The notes: generated by a model from the sequence alone, not told the origin. Positions 1-9,694 are shown, counted from the stretch's first letter. The stretch: DNA of 42,842 nt from Comamonadaceae bacterium (GCA_947450895.1 CANFWT010000017.1:1-42842), one strand, 5' to 3'. Program-made: numbers and translations.

Positions 1-996
1 CTTGGCGGCGCCTGATTCGATGGCGCCTCGGGCAAGCGCCACGCCGTCCATCATGGTCGGCGCTACGTTGGCGGCGTACAAGGCCACGCCGGCGTTAAGC
101 GCCACGATGTCTTTGGCCGGGCCGCTCTGGTTGTCCAGCACGCCGCGCAGCATGGCCATGGACTGGTCGGCGGTCTCCACCTTCAGGGCGCGGTTGCTGG
201 CCATGACCAGGCCAAAGTCTTCGGGGTGGATTTCGTATTCGGTGATCTCGCCGTTTTTGAGCTCGCCCACCAGGGTGGCCGCGCCCAGGCTCACTTCGTC
301 CAGCCCGTCGCGCCCGTAGACCACTACGGCGTGTTCGGCGCCCAGGCGCTGCAATGCGCGCACCTGGATGCCCACCAGATCGGCGTGAAAGACGCCCATC
401 AAGATGTTCGGAGCTCCAGCAGGGTTAGTCAGCGGACCCAGGATGTTGAAAATGGTTTTAATGCCCAGTTCGCGGCGCACCGGCCCGACGTTTTTCATGG
501 CCGGATGGTGGTTGGGCGCGTACATAAAGCCCACGCCTTGCTCGGCGATGCATTGGGCGATGTGCGCGGGAGAGAGGTTGATGTTCAGGCCCAGGGCTTC
601 GAGCACATCGGCGCTGCCACTCTTGCTGCTGACGCTGCGCCCGCCGTGCTTGCTGACCTTGGCGCCCGCCGCTGCGGCCACAAACATGGCGCAGGTGGAG
701 ATATTGAAGGTATGCGCGCCGTCGCCGCCGGTGCCCACGATATCCACCAGATGGGTTTTGTCGGCCACTTCTACCTTGGTGGAATATTCGCGCATCACTT
801 GGGCAGCGGCGGTGATCTCGCCAATGGTTTCCTTCTTGACGCGCAGGCCGGTGATCAGCGCGGCCATCATCACCGGCGACATCTCGCCGGACATGATTTG
901 GCGCATCAGGTGCAGCATCTCGTCGTGGAAAATTTCGCGGTGCTCGATGGTGCGCTGCAGCGCTTCTTGTGGGGTGATTTTGACGGCATGGGTCAC
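1..996 (-). CDS. trpD: Anthranilate phosphoribosyltransferase (3' end cut by window edge)
   Basis: Second step of tryptophan synthesis: transfers phosphoribosyl from PRPP to anthranilate in the cytoplasm. The translated frame has the family signature GTGGDG at about residues 88-93, followed by [26 protein letters not shown] and, further on, [12 protein letters not shown] and [16 protein letters not shown]. The start is taken as GTG at 996 because a good Shine-Dalgarno AAGGAG lies just upstream and overlaps the stop of the preceding exporter gene; the nearby ATG at 989 is in another frame. About 332 codons are present; family members have roughly 340-350, so only the last few residues lie outside the window. 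It is the last visible gene of a trpE-trpG-ltaE-exporter-trpD operon, and trpC probably follows outside the window. Confidence 0.95.
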   Translation of the reverse strand, partial: MTHAVKITPQEALQRTIEHREIFHDEMLHLMRQIMSGEMSPVMMAALITGLRVKKETIGEITAAAQVMREYSTKVEVADKTHLVDIVGTGGDGAHTFNISTCAMFVAAAAGAKVSKHGGRSVSSKSGSADVLEALGLNINLSPAHIAQCIAEQGVGFMYAPNHHPAMKNVGPVRRELGIKTIFNILGPLTNPAGAPNILMGVFHADLVGIQVRALQRLGAEHAVVVYGRDGLDEVSLGAATLVGELKNGEITEYEIHPEDFGLVMASNRALKVETADQSMAMLRGVLDNQSGPAKDIVALNAGVALYAANVAPTMMDGVALARGAIESGAAK

Positions 997-1006
997 GTTG
1001 GTCTCC

Positions 1007-1666
1007 TTACGGCTGGGGCGCTGTGGTGAGCGCCAGTTTGATTCCGAATCCTACAAACAAGGCACCGGCTGCGCGGTCCAGCCAGCGCAGGCTGCGCTGC
1101 ACCAGGCCACTGCGGCGCGCCAGAAAAGCGGCGGCTGCGGCCCAGCCGAAATTCACCCACAGCCCGTTGAAATTGAACAGCAAGCCCAGCAATAAGAATG
1201 CGAGGGGCTTGTTGTCCATCTGCGGCGTGATGAACTGGGGCACGAAGGCCAGAAAAAACAAGGCTACTTTAGGGTTGAGCGCATTGGTCCAAAACCCGCG
1301 AAGAAAGATGTTTCGGTAGGCCTTGGGGTCTTGGAGCGGCGCAGCATGGGCAGGCGCCACGCCCAGGTCCACCACTGCGACCGGCCCGGGCAGCAACAAC
1401 CGCAAGCCCACGTAAACCAGATAAGCCGCACCCGCCCATTTGAGCAGCGTAAACGCGGTGGCCGAGGCCGCCATCAGCGCGCTCACCCCCACGGCGGCGG
1501 CAAAGATATGCACAAAGCAACCCGCCGTAATACCCAGCGCCGCCACCATGCCCGCGCGCGCGCCGCTGCGCAGCGCGTGGCTGACGATGTAAAGCACATC
1601 GGGGCCAGGCGTCAGGTTGAGCAGCAGGCCTGCGGCAATGAACAGCAGGAGTTGGTCGAAGGGCAT
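1007..1666 (-). CDS. LysE/RhtB-family amino-acid exporter
   Basis: Predicted inner-membrane exporter of 219 residues, the usual length for the LysE/RhtB superfamily. The N-terminus has the family pattern of a first hydrophobic helix followed by [12 protein letters not shown] and a Gly/Ala-rich second segment ([16 protein letters not shown]). Further hydrophobic stretches and a conserved [15 protein letters not shown] motif follow, consistent with five or six membrane helices. It sits 11 nt after the threonine aldolase stop and 10 nt before trpD, so it is almost certainly cotranscribed with the trp genes. The substrate cannot be read from sequence. Its place in the operon suggests export of tryptophan, an intermediate, or threonine/homoserine-type amino acids, but this is inference. 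Confidence 0.9.
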   Translation of the reverse strand: MPFDQLLLFIAAGLLLNLTPGPDVLYIVSHALRSGARAGMVAALGITAGCFVHIFAAAVGVSALMAASATAFTLLKWAGAAYLVYVGLRLLLPGPVAVVDLGVAPAHAAPLQDPKAYRNIFLRGFWTNALNPKVALFFLAFVPQFITPQMDNKPLAFLLLGLLFNFNGLWVNFGWAAAAAFLARRSGLVQRSLRWLDRAAGALFVGFGIKLALTTAPQP

Positions 1667-1677
1667 CAGGCGCTGGC

Positions 1678-2760
1678 TCAGTACACCGCAGCGCGGCCAG
1701 CAGCGAGGGCGCTAGCGGGCGCCGCGCCTTGGCTAAAAAACGCGCGCGTGGCATCAATTGCACGGTCAATGCCCGCCGCATCCACATCCAGGTGGGTGAC
1801 AAAGCGCAGGCCGATCAAGCCGGTGGCCAGCACGCCACGCGCTTTCAGGAAGGCCAGCAAATCCGGCCCCCGGCCATCGGCCACATCGACAAATACGATA
1901 TTGGTTTGGGCGGAACGCACTTGCAAGCCGTCAATACCTTGCAAGCCCTGCGCCAGACGCTGCGCCAGCGCGTGGTCATCGGCCAGGCGCTCCAGGTGGT
2001 GCTCCAAAGCATGTGTGGCGGCTGCCGCCAGCAGGCCCGACTGGCGCATGCCGCCCCCGGCCATTTTGCGCACGCGGTGGGCGCGGGCAATCAGTGCTTT
2101 GCTGCCGCACAGCGCCGAGCCAATTGGCGCGCCCAGGCCCTTGCTGAAACACACCGACACGCTGTCAAAGTAGCTGGTGATGCGCCGCGCCGCAGCCGCC
2201 ACGGTCTCGCCGGGTGCGGCGCTAGCGGCTGCAGCGTTGAACAGGCGCGCGCCGTCCAGGTGCGCCGCCAGCCCGTGCTGGCGCGCTAGCGTGGTCGCCT
2301 GCGCCAGATAGTCCATGGGCATGGGGTGGCCGTTCCAGGTGTTTTCCAGGCACAACAACTTGGTACGGGCAAAGTGGCAGTCGTCGGGTTTGATGGCGCT
2401 GGCAATGTCGGCCAGCGCCATCTGGCCGGACGCGTTTTGCGCCAAGGGTTGCGGCTGGATGCTGCCCAAGACTGCCGCGCCACCGCCCTCGTAGCGGTAG
2501 GTGTGCGCGGATTGGCCCACGATGTATTCATCGCCGCGCTGGCAATGCGCCATCAGGCCACACAAATTGCTTTGCGTGCCGGTGGGCATGAACAGCGCCG
2601 CCTCGAAACCCAGCATGTCGGCCACGCGCTCTTGCAGCGCATTGATGCTTGGGTCGTCGCCAAACACGTCGTCGCCCAGGGGCGCGGCAAACATGGCCGC
2701 GCGCATGGCGGCGGTGGGTTGGGTGACGGTGTCGCTGCGCAGGTCAACTACTCTGTTCAT
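1678..2760 (-). CDS. ltaE: Low-specificity L-threonine aldolase
   Basis: PLP enzyme that cleaves L-threonine or allo-threonine to glycine and acetaldehyde. The 360-residue protein begins with VVDLRSDTVTQPT, typical of the family. It shows GDDVFGDDPS near residue 30, the cofactor-stacking His in SAHTYRYEGGG (H86), HLDGAR around D169/R172, and the Schiff-base lysine K207 in SVCFSKGLGAPIGS. Start ATG 2760 lies 9 nt after the trpG stop, with an AAAGG element before it, so it is translated from the trp transcript. A threonine aldolase inside a trp operon is unusual. It may supply glycine/serine-type metabolism or may simply be hitch-hiking on the promoter; no functional link is visible. Confidence 0.93.
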   Translation of the reverse strand: MNRVVDLRSDTVTQPTAAMRAAMFAAPLGDDVFGDDPSINALQERVADMLGFEAALFMPTGTQSNLCGLMAHCQRGDEYIVGQSAHTYRYEGGGAAVLGSIQPQPLAQNASGQMALADIASAIKPDDCHFARTKLLCLENTWNGHPMPMDYLAQATTLARQHGLAAHLDGARLFNAAAASAAPGETVAAAARRITSYFDSVSVCFSKGLGAPIGSALCGSKALIARAHRVRKMAGGGMRQSGLLAAAATHALEHHLERLADDHALAQRLAQGLQGIDGLQVRSAQTNIVFVDVADGRGPDLLAFLKARGVLATGLIGLRFVTHLDVDAAGIDRAIDATRAFFSQGAAPASALAAGRAAVY

Positions 2761-2769
2761 GGGTGGCCT

Positions 2770-3345
2770 TTATTGCAAAAAGTTTTTCAGCATCGCGTGG
2801 CCGTGTTCGGTCAGGATGCTCTCGGGGTGGAACTGCACGCCTTCCATGCGCTGCGCAAACGGCAGACCCGTGTGGCGCACGCCCATGATTTCGCCGTCGT
2901 CCGTCCAGGCGGTGACTGCCAGGTCCGCGGGACAAGTGGCGCGTTCAATGGCCAGCGAGTGGTAGCGGTTCACCGTGAACTGCGCGGGCAGGCCGGCAAA
3001 CACGCCCTCTTGGGTGGTAGTGATGACGCTGGTTTTGCCGTGCATCAGCGCCTGGGCGCGGATGATGGTGCCGCCAAGCGCCGCGCCAATGGCTTGGTGG
3101 CCCAGGCAGACGCCCAAGATGGGCAGCTTGCCCATGAAGTGCTGGATGGCGGCCACCGAAATGCCGGCCTCTTTGGGCGAGCAGGGGCCGGGCGAGATCA
3201 CTAGCCGGTCGGGCGCGCGCGCGGCGATGCCCTCTAGGGTAATTTCGTCGTTGCGAAACACCTCCACCTCGGCACCGAGCTCGCCAAAGTACTGGACGAT
3301 GTTGTAGGTAAAGCTGTCGTAGTTGTCGATCATCAGCAGTTTCAT
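2770..3345 (-). CDS. trpG: Anthranilate synthase component II (glutamine amidotransferase)
   Basis: Supplies ammonia from glutamine to TrpE. The 191-residue class I amidotransferase begins [20 protein letters not shown]. It has [11 protein letters not shown], the nucleophile C80 in [10 protein letters not shown], and the catalytic H173 and E175 in GVQFHPES. The open frame extends upstream to 3420, but ATG 3345 is preferred because the protein then matches the family length exactly. It starts 2 nt after the trpE stop, and a CTGGAG ribosome site lies within the end of trpE, indicating translational coupling with the synthase subunit. The conserved THUMHGK-type region appears here as [10 protein letters not shown]. 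Confidence 0.96.
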   Translation of the reverse strand: MKLLMIDNYDSFTYNIVQYFGELGAEVEVFRNDEITLEGIAARAPDRLVISPGPCSPKEAGISVAAIQHFMGKLPILGVCLGHQAIGAALGGTIIRAQALMHGKTSVITTTQEGVFAGLPAQFTVNRYHSLAIERATCPADLAVTAWTDDGEIMGVRHTGLPFAQRMEGVQFHPESILTEHGHAMLKNFLQ

Positions 3346-3347
3346 GG

Positions 3348-4871
3348 TCACTCCAGTCCCTCTTCCACCAATTCGGCCGCGCGCAGCAGCGCACGGGCTT
3401 TGTGCTCGGTCTCGGCCCATTCCAGCTCGGGCACGCTGTCAGCCACCACCCCAGCGGCGGCTTGCACGTAAAGCATCTGGTCTTTGATGATGCCGGTGCG
3501 TATTGCAATGGCCACGTCCATGTCCCCGGCATAGCTCAGGTAGCCGCAGGCGCCGCCGTAGATGCCGCGCTTGGTGGGCTCGAGCTGATCGATCACTTCC
3601 ATGGCGTGCACCTTGGGCGCGCCGGTCAGGGTGCCGGCCGGAAAAGTGGCTTTGAGCACGTCCATGCTGGTCATGCCGGGGTTGAGCGTGCCTTCCACGT
3701 TGCTGACGATGTGCATCACGTGGCTGTAGCGTTCGATGCAAAACGCGTCGGTGACTTTGACGGTGCCAATCTGCGCGATGCGGCCGATGTCGTTGCGCGC
3801 CAGGTCAATCAGCATCACGTGCTCGGCGCGCTCTTTGGGGTCGTTCACCAACTCATGTTCGGCGGCCTTGTCCAGCTCGGGCGTGGCGCCGCGCGGTCGG
3901 GTGCCAGCCAGCGGGCGGATGGTGACCTTGGTGTCCCCGTTGGTCAGGGTTTCCTGGCGTACCAAAATTTCGGGACTAGCGCCCACCACGTGGAAGTCTG
4001 CGCCGCCAAGGGCCGCGCCGCTGAAGTTGTAGTAATACATGTAGGGGCTCGGGTTGAGCGAGCGCAGCGCGCGGTACAGGCTCAAGGGTGAGGCGGTATA
4101 GCGCTTTTTGATGCGCTGGCCCACCTGCACCTGCATGAAGTCGCCTCCGGCAATCAGCTCCTTGGCGCGCAGCACGGCGGCGATGTAGTCGGCCTTGGCG
4201 AAGTCGCGCTGCGCCGGGTGGCCTGCGCTGGGCACCACGGCCGGAATTTGCACCGCCTGCGCTAGCTGGTTTTTGAGCGCCAGCAAACGCGCCGTGCCCC
4301 GCGCATAGGCGTCGGGCGTGGACGGGTCCACATAGACCATCAAATGCAGCTTGCCCGACAGGTTGTCAATCACCGCCAGCTCTTCGCATTGCAAGAGCAA
4401 GATGTCGGGGCAATGCAGCGCGTCGGGCGGGCAACTGGCCTCCAGCTTTTTCTCGATGTGGCGCACCGCGTCGTAGCCAAAATAACCCGCCAGACCGCCG
4501 CAAAAGCGCGGCATGCCCGGGCGCAGCGCCACCTTGAAGCGCTTCTGGTAGCTGGCAATAAAGTCCAGCGGGTTGGCAGATGAGGTCTCGACCACCACGC
4601 CGTCAGTCACCACCTCGGTGCGCGCCTGGGCGCCAAAGCCGCTGCTGCGCAATAGCGTGCGCGCAGGCAGGCCGATAAAGCTGTAGCGCCCAAAGCGCTC
4701 GCCGCCCACTACCGATTCCAGCAAAAACGTGTAGGGCGCGTTGGCCGTGAGTTTGAGGTAGAGCGAGAGCGGCGTTTCCAGGTCGGCAAAAGCCTGGGCG
4801 GTCAGGGGGATGCGGTTAAAGCCCTGGGCGGCCAGGGCGGCAAATTCGGTCTCGGAAGTTTGGGGGGTCAC
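3348..4871 (-). CDS. trpE: Anthranilate synthase component I
   Basis: First committed step of tryptophan synthesis: chorismate plus ammonia gives anthranilate and pyruvate. The protein carries the N-terminal [18 protein letters not shown] region; LLES is the known tryptophan feedback-binding element. The chorismate-binding domain has [21 protein letters not shown] and [21 protein letters not shown] choose GTG 4871 (507 residues; begins [23 protein letters not shown] in frame), which matches typical TrpE N-termini. A second in-frame GTG at 4913 is possible. Neither has a strong ribosome site, and an AAAAGG lies 13 nt before 4871. A leader peptide gene with three Trp codons lies about 180 nt upstream, so regulation is likely both by feedback and by attenuation. 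Confidence 0.95.
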   Translation of the reverse strand: MTPQTSETEFAALAAQGFNRIPLTAQAFADLETPLSLYLKLTANAPYTFLLESVVGGERFGRYSFIGLPARTLLRSSGFGAQARTEVVTDGVVVETSSANPLDFIASYQKRFKVALRPGMPRFCGGLAGYFGYDAVRHIEKKLEASCPPDALHCPDILLLQCEELAVIDNLSGKLHLMVYVDPSTPDAYARGTARLLALKNQLAQAVQIPAVVPSAGHPAQRDFAKADYIAAVLRAKELIAGGDFMQVQVGQRIKKRYTASPLSLYRALRSLNPSPYMYYYNFSGAALGGADFHVVGASPEILVRQETLTNGDTKVTIRPLAGTRPRGATPELDKAAEHELVNDPKERAEHVMLIDLARNDIGRIAQIGTVKVTDAFCIERYSHVMHIVSNVEGTLNPGMTSMDVLKATFPAGTLTGAPKVHAMEVIDQLEPTKRGIYGGACGYLSYAGDMDVAIAIRTGIIKDQMLYVQAAAGVVADSVPELEWAETEHKARALLRAAELVEEGLE

Positions 4872-5049
4872 AAGGGTTCTATGCCTTTTTGAAGTTCGGG
4901 GCGGGCGCTGCACGTGCCTTTGCGGTGCGCAACATCGCTGTGTTGAAAAAATTCAATTCACGCGGACTTCAGGGCCTGGTGGGGCATCCCGTGCCGGTCC
5001 GGCGCGCGGTGCGCCTGGGCCGCTGGGGCGAGGCAAAAGACCGCAGTCT
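4872..5049 (-). promoter_or_regulatory. trp attenuator: alternative RNA hairpins between trpL and trpE
   Basis: Untranslated leader between the trpL stop and trpE. Several complementary segments exclude one another. Just after the Trp codons, 5073-5087 can fold as ACGCT/AGCGT and overlaps a GCCA/TGGC hairpin at 5068-5080. The segment 5061-5069 is fully complementary to 5004-5012 (9 bp), and that second arm can instead fold locally as GGCGC/GCGCC at 5001-5015. A hairpin AAGAC-UGCG-GUCUU at 5037-5050 starts inside the trpL stop codon, carries a stable cUNCGg-type loop and runs into a short U tract. A U6 run lies at 4946-4951, without a strong stem directly before it. Which hairpin terminates transcription is not certain. 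Confidence 0.7.
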
Positions 5050-5154
5050 TCAGGCCACCCGCACCGCGCCAGACGCTGGCAAAGCGTGCCAGGTCCGCCA
5101 GGGCCAGGCTCCCCGGTCGCTGCAACCTGTAATGCTGATGCGGTGGATAAACAT
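5050..5154 (-). CDS. trpL: trp leader peptide (34 codons, three Trp)
   Basis: Short ORF from ATG 5154 to TGA 5050, 34 residues, beginning MFIHRISITGC and containing WPWRTW with Trp at positions 17, 19 and 22. Three Trp in six codons is far above expectation. Together with the location 178 nt upstream of trpE on the same strand, and the competing hairpins that begin right after the Trp codons, this fits a classical attenuation leader: ribosomes stall when charged tRNA-Trp is scarce and alter the downstream fold. There is no Shine-Dalgarno site. A TACACT box with TG one base before it (extended -10) ends 7 nt before the ATG, so the leader may be translated from a leaderless or nearly leaderless mRNA. 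Confidence 0.82.
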   Translation of the reverse strand: MFIHRISITGCSDRGAWPWRTWHALPASGAVRVA

Positions 5155-5161
5155 GGCGTTC

Positions 5162-5170
5162 AGTGTAGCA
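5162..5170 (-). promoter_or_regulatory. Predicted extended -10 element of the trp operon
   Basis: TGCTACACT on the minus strand, i.e. an extended -10 (TGN then TACACT), ends 7 nt before the trpL start. No good -35 is visible 16-18 nt upstream; that stretch is the last codons of tgt. Transcription would start close to the trpL ATG. Confidence 0.5.
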
Positions 5171-5191
5171 AAGCGTCTGGCGCTCGCTCGC

Positions 5192-6470
<1,279 letters not shown>

Positions 6471-6492
6471 CTTGAAATTTCGGAGGATTTGT

Positions 6493-6726
6493 ATGTCAGA
6501 CATTGCAGAAGTGGAAGCCATCGTCTCCAGCAAGGGCCAAGTCACCCTGCCAGCGGCCATGCGCGCCAAACTGGGCATCACGGCGGGCTCGCACATCCAT
6601 TTTGAGCTGCGCGGCAACGAGCTGGTGATCAAGCCAGAGCTGCCCATGAGCGCCTACTACGGCATGCTCAAAGGCTATGACTTGGGCGACATTGAGCCCG
6701 AGAAAGAGCCGGACCGGGAGTTTTGA
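6493..6726 (+). CDS. vapB: AbrB/MazE-fold antitoxin of a VapBC-type pair
   Basis: A 77-residue swapped-hairpin DNA-binding antitoxin. The N-terminal half has VSSKGQVTLPAAMRAKLGITAGSHIHFEL, the standard SpoVT/AbrB signature. The C-terminal half (MSAYYGMLKGYDLGDIEPEKEPDREF) is acidic and would bind the toxin. Start ATG 6493 is chosen because an ideal GGAGG lies 6 nt upstream; the frame is open back to TTG 6472. The stop TGA is followed immediately by the toxin ATG (TGAATG), so the two are translationally coupled. The expected role is neutralising the RNase toxin and repressing its own promoter. Confidence 0.9.
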   Translation: MSDIAEVEAIVSSKGQVTLPAAMRAKLGITAGSHIHFELRGNELVIKPELPMSAYYGMLKGYDLGDIEPEKEPDREF

Positions 6727-7107
6727 ATGAACGTCGTTGATTCTTCCGGCTGGATCGAGTTTTTTCGGGCCGGTGCCAACGGCCCCGTGTTCAAACCCGT
6801 CATCGAAAGCCGCAACCAGCTGCTGGTGCCCACCATTTCACTGTTTGAAGTGCACCGGGTACTCAGCCGCAGCCTGAATGCCGACCTGGTGACCCGCTGC
6901 CTGGACGTGATGCGCCTGGGTCGCGTGCTGGACCTGACCGACGCGCGCGCCGTAGCGGCCGCCCACATCGCCACGCGCCACAAACTGGCCATGGCCGACG
7001 CGGCAATGTACGCCATGGCGCGCGAATTTGGCGCCACGTTCTGGACGCAAGACGTGGACTACCAAGGGCTGGACGGCGTGCGCTACCAGCCCAAACCCGG
7101 CGCTTGA
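6727..7107 (+). CDS. vapC: PIN-domain RNase toxin of a VapBC-type pair
   Basis: A 126-residue PIN-domain protein, the usual size of VapC toxins. Acidic metal-binding residues are visible in the expected order: D5 in NVVDSSGWIE, E41 in SLFEVHRVL, D91 in AMADAAMYA, and D109/D111 in WTQDVDY. VapC toxins are Mg-dependent endoribonucleases, commonly cutting initiator tRNA or rRNA; the target here is unknown. It directly follows its antitoxin and is convergent with the dienelactone hydrolase gene, whose stop lies 25 bp away. The module sits between two core queuosine genes, which suggests insertion into a conserved locus. Confidence 0.9.
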   Translation: MNVVDSSGWIEFFRAGANGPVFKPVIESRNQLLVPTISLFEVHRVLSRSLNADLVTRCLDVMRLGRVLDLTDARAVAAAHIATRHKLAMADAAMYAMAREFGATFWTQDVDYQGLDGVRYQPKPGA

Positions 7108-7132
7108 CCCAGACGCCGGAAAGCGCGCCCAT

Positions 7133-7825
7133 TCAAGCCAAGTTTTTGCGGAAAAACGCCAGCGTCTTGTCCCAGGCTTTGGCAGCTGCATGGGCGTCGT
7201 ACTTCAGATAGGCCAGGTTGTTGCTATCGGCCTCCTCGTTGGCAAACGCGTGCTTGGCCTCGTAGCGGTCAAAGGCGTAGGCCACGCCCGCCTCGGTGAG
7301 CTTTTGTTCCAAAGCGTCCACTCCGGCAATCGGAAATACATCGTCGTGGATGGCCCAGCTGCCCATGAGCGGCACCTTGATCTTGCTGGCGTCCACATAT
7401 TCCAGGGGCGGGTAGCCGTACCACACGGCTGCCGCGTCCACCTCGGGCACAAAGACGCTGGACAAGAGCGTCAAAGCACCGCCCATGCAATAGCCGGTGA
7501 CGCCGACTTTGGGCGCGCCTGCGGCCTTGAGGAACTGCACCGCGCCACGAACGTCCTGGCTGGCCGCGTCGCCAAAGTTCAGGCCGTCCATCAGGTGCTT
7601 GGCCTCGTTTTCTTTGAGCGCTAGCTGGCCCTTGTACAAGTCAGGCACCAAAGCCTGGTAACCCTGCTGCGCCAGGCGCTCGGCCACCTGCTTGATCTGC
7701 GCGTTCAGCCCCCACCATTCCTGGATGACCACGATGGCCGGCGCCGCGCTGCCCGCAGCGGGTTGCACCAGATAGCCGGTGGCGCTTTGCCCGTCGGGGC
7801 GTGTGTAAGTGACCATGGAACCCAT
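7133..7825 (-). CDS. Dienelactone hydrolase family protein
   Basis: Alpha/beta hydrolase of 230 residues with a Cys nucleophile. QEWWGL (E36), the nucleophile elbow GYCMGG (C113), an Asp in IHDDVFP (D161/162) and H192 in KHAFAN give the complete DLH triad plus the Glu that activates the Cys. Start ATG 7825 is preferred to the upstream ATG at 7870 because AAGGAG lies 7 nt before it and homologues begin near VTYTRPDG. No signal peptide is seen, so it is cytoplasmic. Neighbours give no full chlorocatechol pathway; the only catabolic neighbour is the maleate-isomerase-like gene upstream on the same strand, so the physiological substrate is uncertain. Confidence 0.9.
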   Translation of the reverse strand: MGSMVTYTRPDGQSATGYLVQPAAGSAAPAIVVIQEWWGLNAQIKQVAERLAQQGYQALVPDLYKGQLALKENEAKHLMDGLNFGDAASQDVRGAVQFLKAAGAPKVGVTGYCMGGALTLLSSVFVPEVDAAAVWYGYPPLEYVDASKIKVPLMGSWAIHDDVFPIAGVDALEQKLTEAGVAYAFDRYEAKHAFANEEADSNNLAYLKYDAHAAAKAWDKTLAFFRKNLA

Positions 7826-7895
7826 ACCAAACTCCTTGAAAGTAGCGTTAAAAAATCTGAAAAAAGCCATTTAAACCCAGCGCAGCGGCCAAAGC

Positions 7896-8648
7896 TCAAA
7901 ACCGCCCGGACAGCAGCGCCCCAAAGCCCGGAGCCCGCGCCTCCAAACCCAGTTGTTTGAGCAGCGACCAGGTGGTGCACACCGCACTAGAGACCACGGG
8001 CAGGCCGCTGGCCGCCTCGATCAGCGGAACGGCAGCGAGCGATGGCATTTGCACGCAGGCCGACGCCACTATGGCATCGGCGCCTTGCACATTGAGCCGC
8101 TTCCAAAGCTCTGCCGGTGCTGATGGATCACGGGCGCCTACCAGCAAGTTGTCGGGGATTTCCAGCGACAGGCTGTCGATCACCTCAATGCCTTCGTTCT
8201 CCAGGTAGTTGATCACCAACTGGGTCAGTGGATTCATATAGGGCGCGATGATGGCGACGCGCTTGGCCCCCAACGCCTTCAGACCTTCAACCAAGGCGCC
8301 CGCGCTGCTGGTGACCGGAGCGGCCCCGCCATTGGCCACCGTTACCCCGTGCAAGCGCTGCTGCGACACGCGGTGGTAACCCAGGCCCATGCTCATGATG
8401 GCCACCAGGCAGGCGTAGGCCATCACGTCCATGCGCGCATCCGACAGCTCCAACGCGCAGCGGTCGGAGTCGCGGTCCATGGCGGCCAATTGTTCCTGGG
8501 TCACTTCCATCATCCGCATGCGGCTGGAATGGAAGGTGAAGCGCTCGGGCAGCACGCCCTCGCGGGCACGCAACATGGCGGGTATTTCGGTTTCCATGGT
8601 GGTGTTGGAACTCGGGACGATCAGGCCGATGCGGTAGGCTGTTTTCAT
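7896..8648 (-). CDS. Maleate cis-trans isomerase-like protein (Asp/Glu racemase superfamily)
   Basis: A 250-residue protein from ATG 8648. It carries GLIVPSSNTTMETE at the N-terminus, a hallmark of maleate isomerases and arylmalonate decarboxylase relatives. The two catalytic cysteines expected for isomerase activity are present: C80 in YACLVAI and C198 in SACVQMP. It also has VTSSAGALVEGL. The frame stays open to 8732 with ATGs at 8705, 8726 and 8732, and no start has a clear ribosome site; 8648 gives the family length. Maleate to fumarate is the last step of nicotinate breakdown, but no other nic genes are present. It is divergent from a LysR gene, which probably regulates it. Confidence 0.85.
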   Translation of the reverse strand: MKTAYRIGLIVPSSNTTMETEIPAMLRAREGVLPERFTFHSSRMRMMEVTQEQLAAMDRDSDRCALELSDARMDVMAYACLVAIMSMGLGYHRVSQQRLHGVTVANGGAAPVTSSAGALVEGLKALGAKRVAIIAPYMNPLTQLVINYLENEGIEVIDSLSLEIPDNLLVGARDPSAPAELWKRLNVQGADAIVASACVQMPSLAAVPLIEAASGLPVVSSAVCTTWSLLKQLGLEARAPGFGALLSGRF

Positions 8649-8754
8649 GGTGGGTTGGTGACTGCCGTAGTGGGGATGGATTGAATTTTGGTTTTCTTTA
8701 TTCATACCGTCCAATACATAATTCATATTCATTCATAGCGTTTAGGTATTGATC
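8649..8754. promoter_or_regulatory. Divergent control region between maleate isomerase-like gene and LysR
   Basis: AT-rich intergenic DNA with ATTCAT repeats at about 8699-8704, 8722-8727, 8727-8732 and 8731-8736 and the related ATACAT at 8714-8719. A LysR-type regulator normally binds such a divergent region at T-N11-A sites; the repeats are the best visible candidates. Confidence 0.45.
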
Positions 8755-9654
8755 ATGGAAATGCGGCAATTGCGCTATTTCACCGTCCTGGCCGAGGAAT
8801 TGAGCTTTACCCGGGCGGCGCACAAGCTGCATGTGTCGCAGCCGCCGCTGAGCTTTCAGATCGCCAGCTTGGAAGAAGAATTGGGCGCCCGGCTGTTTGA
8901 GCGCACCAGCCGCAGCGTGCAATTGAGCGCCGCAGGCGCCGCGTTTTTGCCCCACGCGCGGGCGGTTCTGGAGCGGCTCGAGCAGGCGCGCACCCAGGTG
9001 CGGCAGGTGGCGCAAGGCTTTGAAGGCAGCGTGCACATGGGCCTGGCGGGCTCGCACTTTTGGGGGCCGTTGCCGCGCTTTATTACCGCGTTTCGCCAAA
9101 GCCGACCCAAGGTGGACGTGGTTTTGCACGAAATGATGCCCGCCGACCACCTGCAAGCGCTGCACGATGGCGCGGTGGACATCAGCCTCATGCGCAATCC
9201 GTCCGAACACCCCGGCTTGCAGGCGCAGCTGCTCTGGCGTGACCCGGTGGTCGTGGTGCTGCCGCTGGGGCATCCACTGGCCGGGCGCACGCGTATTGCG
9301 CTGCAAGAATTGCAAGCCGAGGCTTTGGTGATGTTGCGCCCGGCCTCGTCGGTTTACGCGCAAAAGGTGTTTGACGCCTGTGTGGCGGCGGGCTTTGTGC
9401 CCCGTGTGGTGCAGCAAGTCATTGAGGCCCCCGCCATGGTGACTCTGGTGGCCGCCGGCTTGGGCCTGGCGCTGGTGCCCGCCTCTTTGGCAAACATTCA
9501 CAGCCACGAGGTGCTCCTACGGCCCTTGACGGACAGCACCCTCAACGGCGACGTCTACGCTTTGAGCCGCACAGGAGCGGCACAGCCTGCGGCCAAGGAG
9601 TGTTTGCAAGCCCTGCTTCAGTGGGCCCAAAGCCAGCCCCTAGACGCGGGCTAG
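8755..9654 (+). CDS. LysR-family transcriptional regulator
   Basis: LTTR of 299 residues. The N-terminal winged helix-turn-helix reads MRQLRYFTVLAEELSFTRAAHKLHVSQPPLSFQIASLEEELGARLFERTSR, the canonical pattern. A C-terminal co-inducer-binding domain follows from about residue 90, with the hinge QGFEGSVHMGLAG. The start is ATG 8755, with an alternative at 8761; an apparent earlier TTG is less likely. It is divergent from the maleate-isomerase-like gene, the usual arrangement of a LysR protein with its target. The effector is unknown, perhaps a dicarboxylic or aromatic acid given its neighbour. It converges on queA with 40 bp between the stops. Confidence 0.93.
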   Translation: MEMRQLRYFTVLAEELSFTRAAHKLHVSQPPLSFQIASLEEELGARLFERTSRSVQLSAAGAAFLPHARAVLERLEQARTQVRQVAQGFEGSVHMGLAGSHFWGPLPRFITAFRQSRPKVDVVLHEMMPADHLQALHDGAVDISLMRNPSEHPGLQAQLLWRDPVVVVLPLGHPLAGRTRIALQELQAEALVMLRPASSVYAQKVFDACVAAGFVPRVVQQVIEAPAMVTLVAAGLGLALVPASLANIHSHEVLLRPLTDSTLNGDVYALSRTGAAQPAAKECLQALLQWAQSQPLDAG

Positions 9655-9694
9655 CGCATACACCCAAGCGCAGATTCGCTCAGCTTGAACTTTT

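Noticed and set aside
226..1029. 267-codon plus-strand frame at the window start
   Set aside because: It is the reverse of trpD, whose minus-strand frame runs off the window edge and shows GTGGDG.
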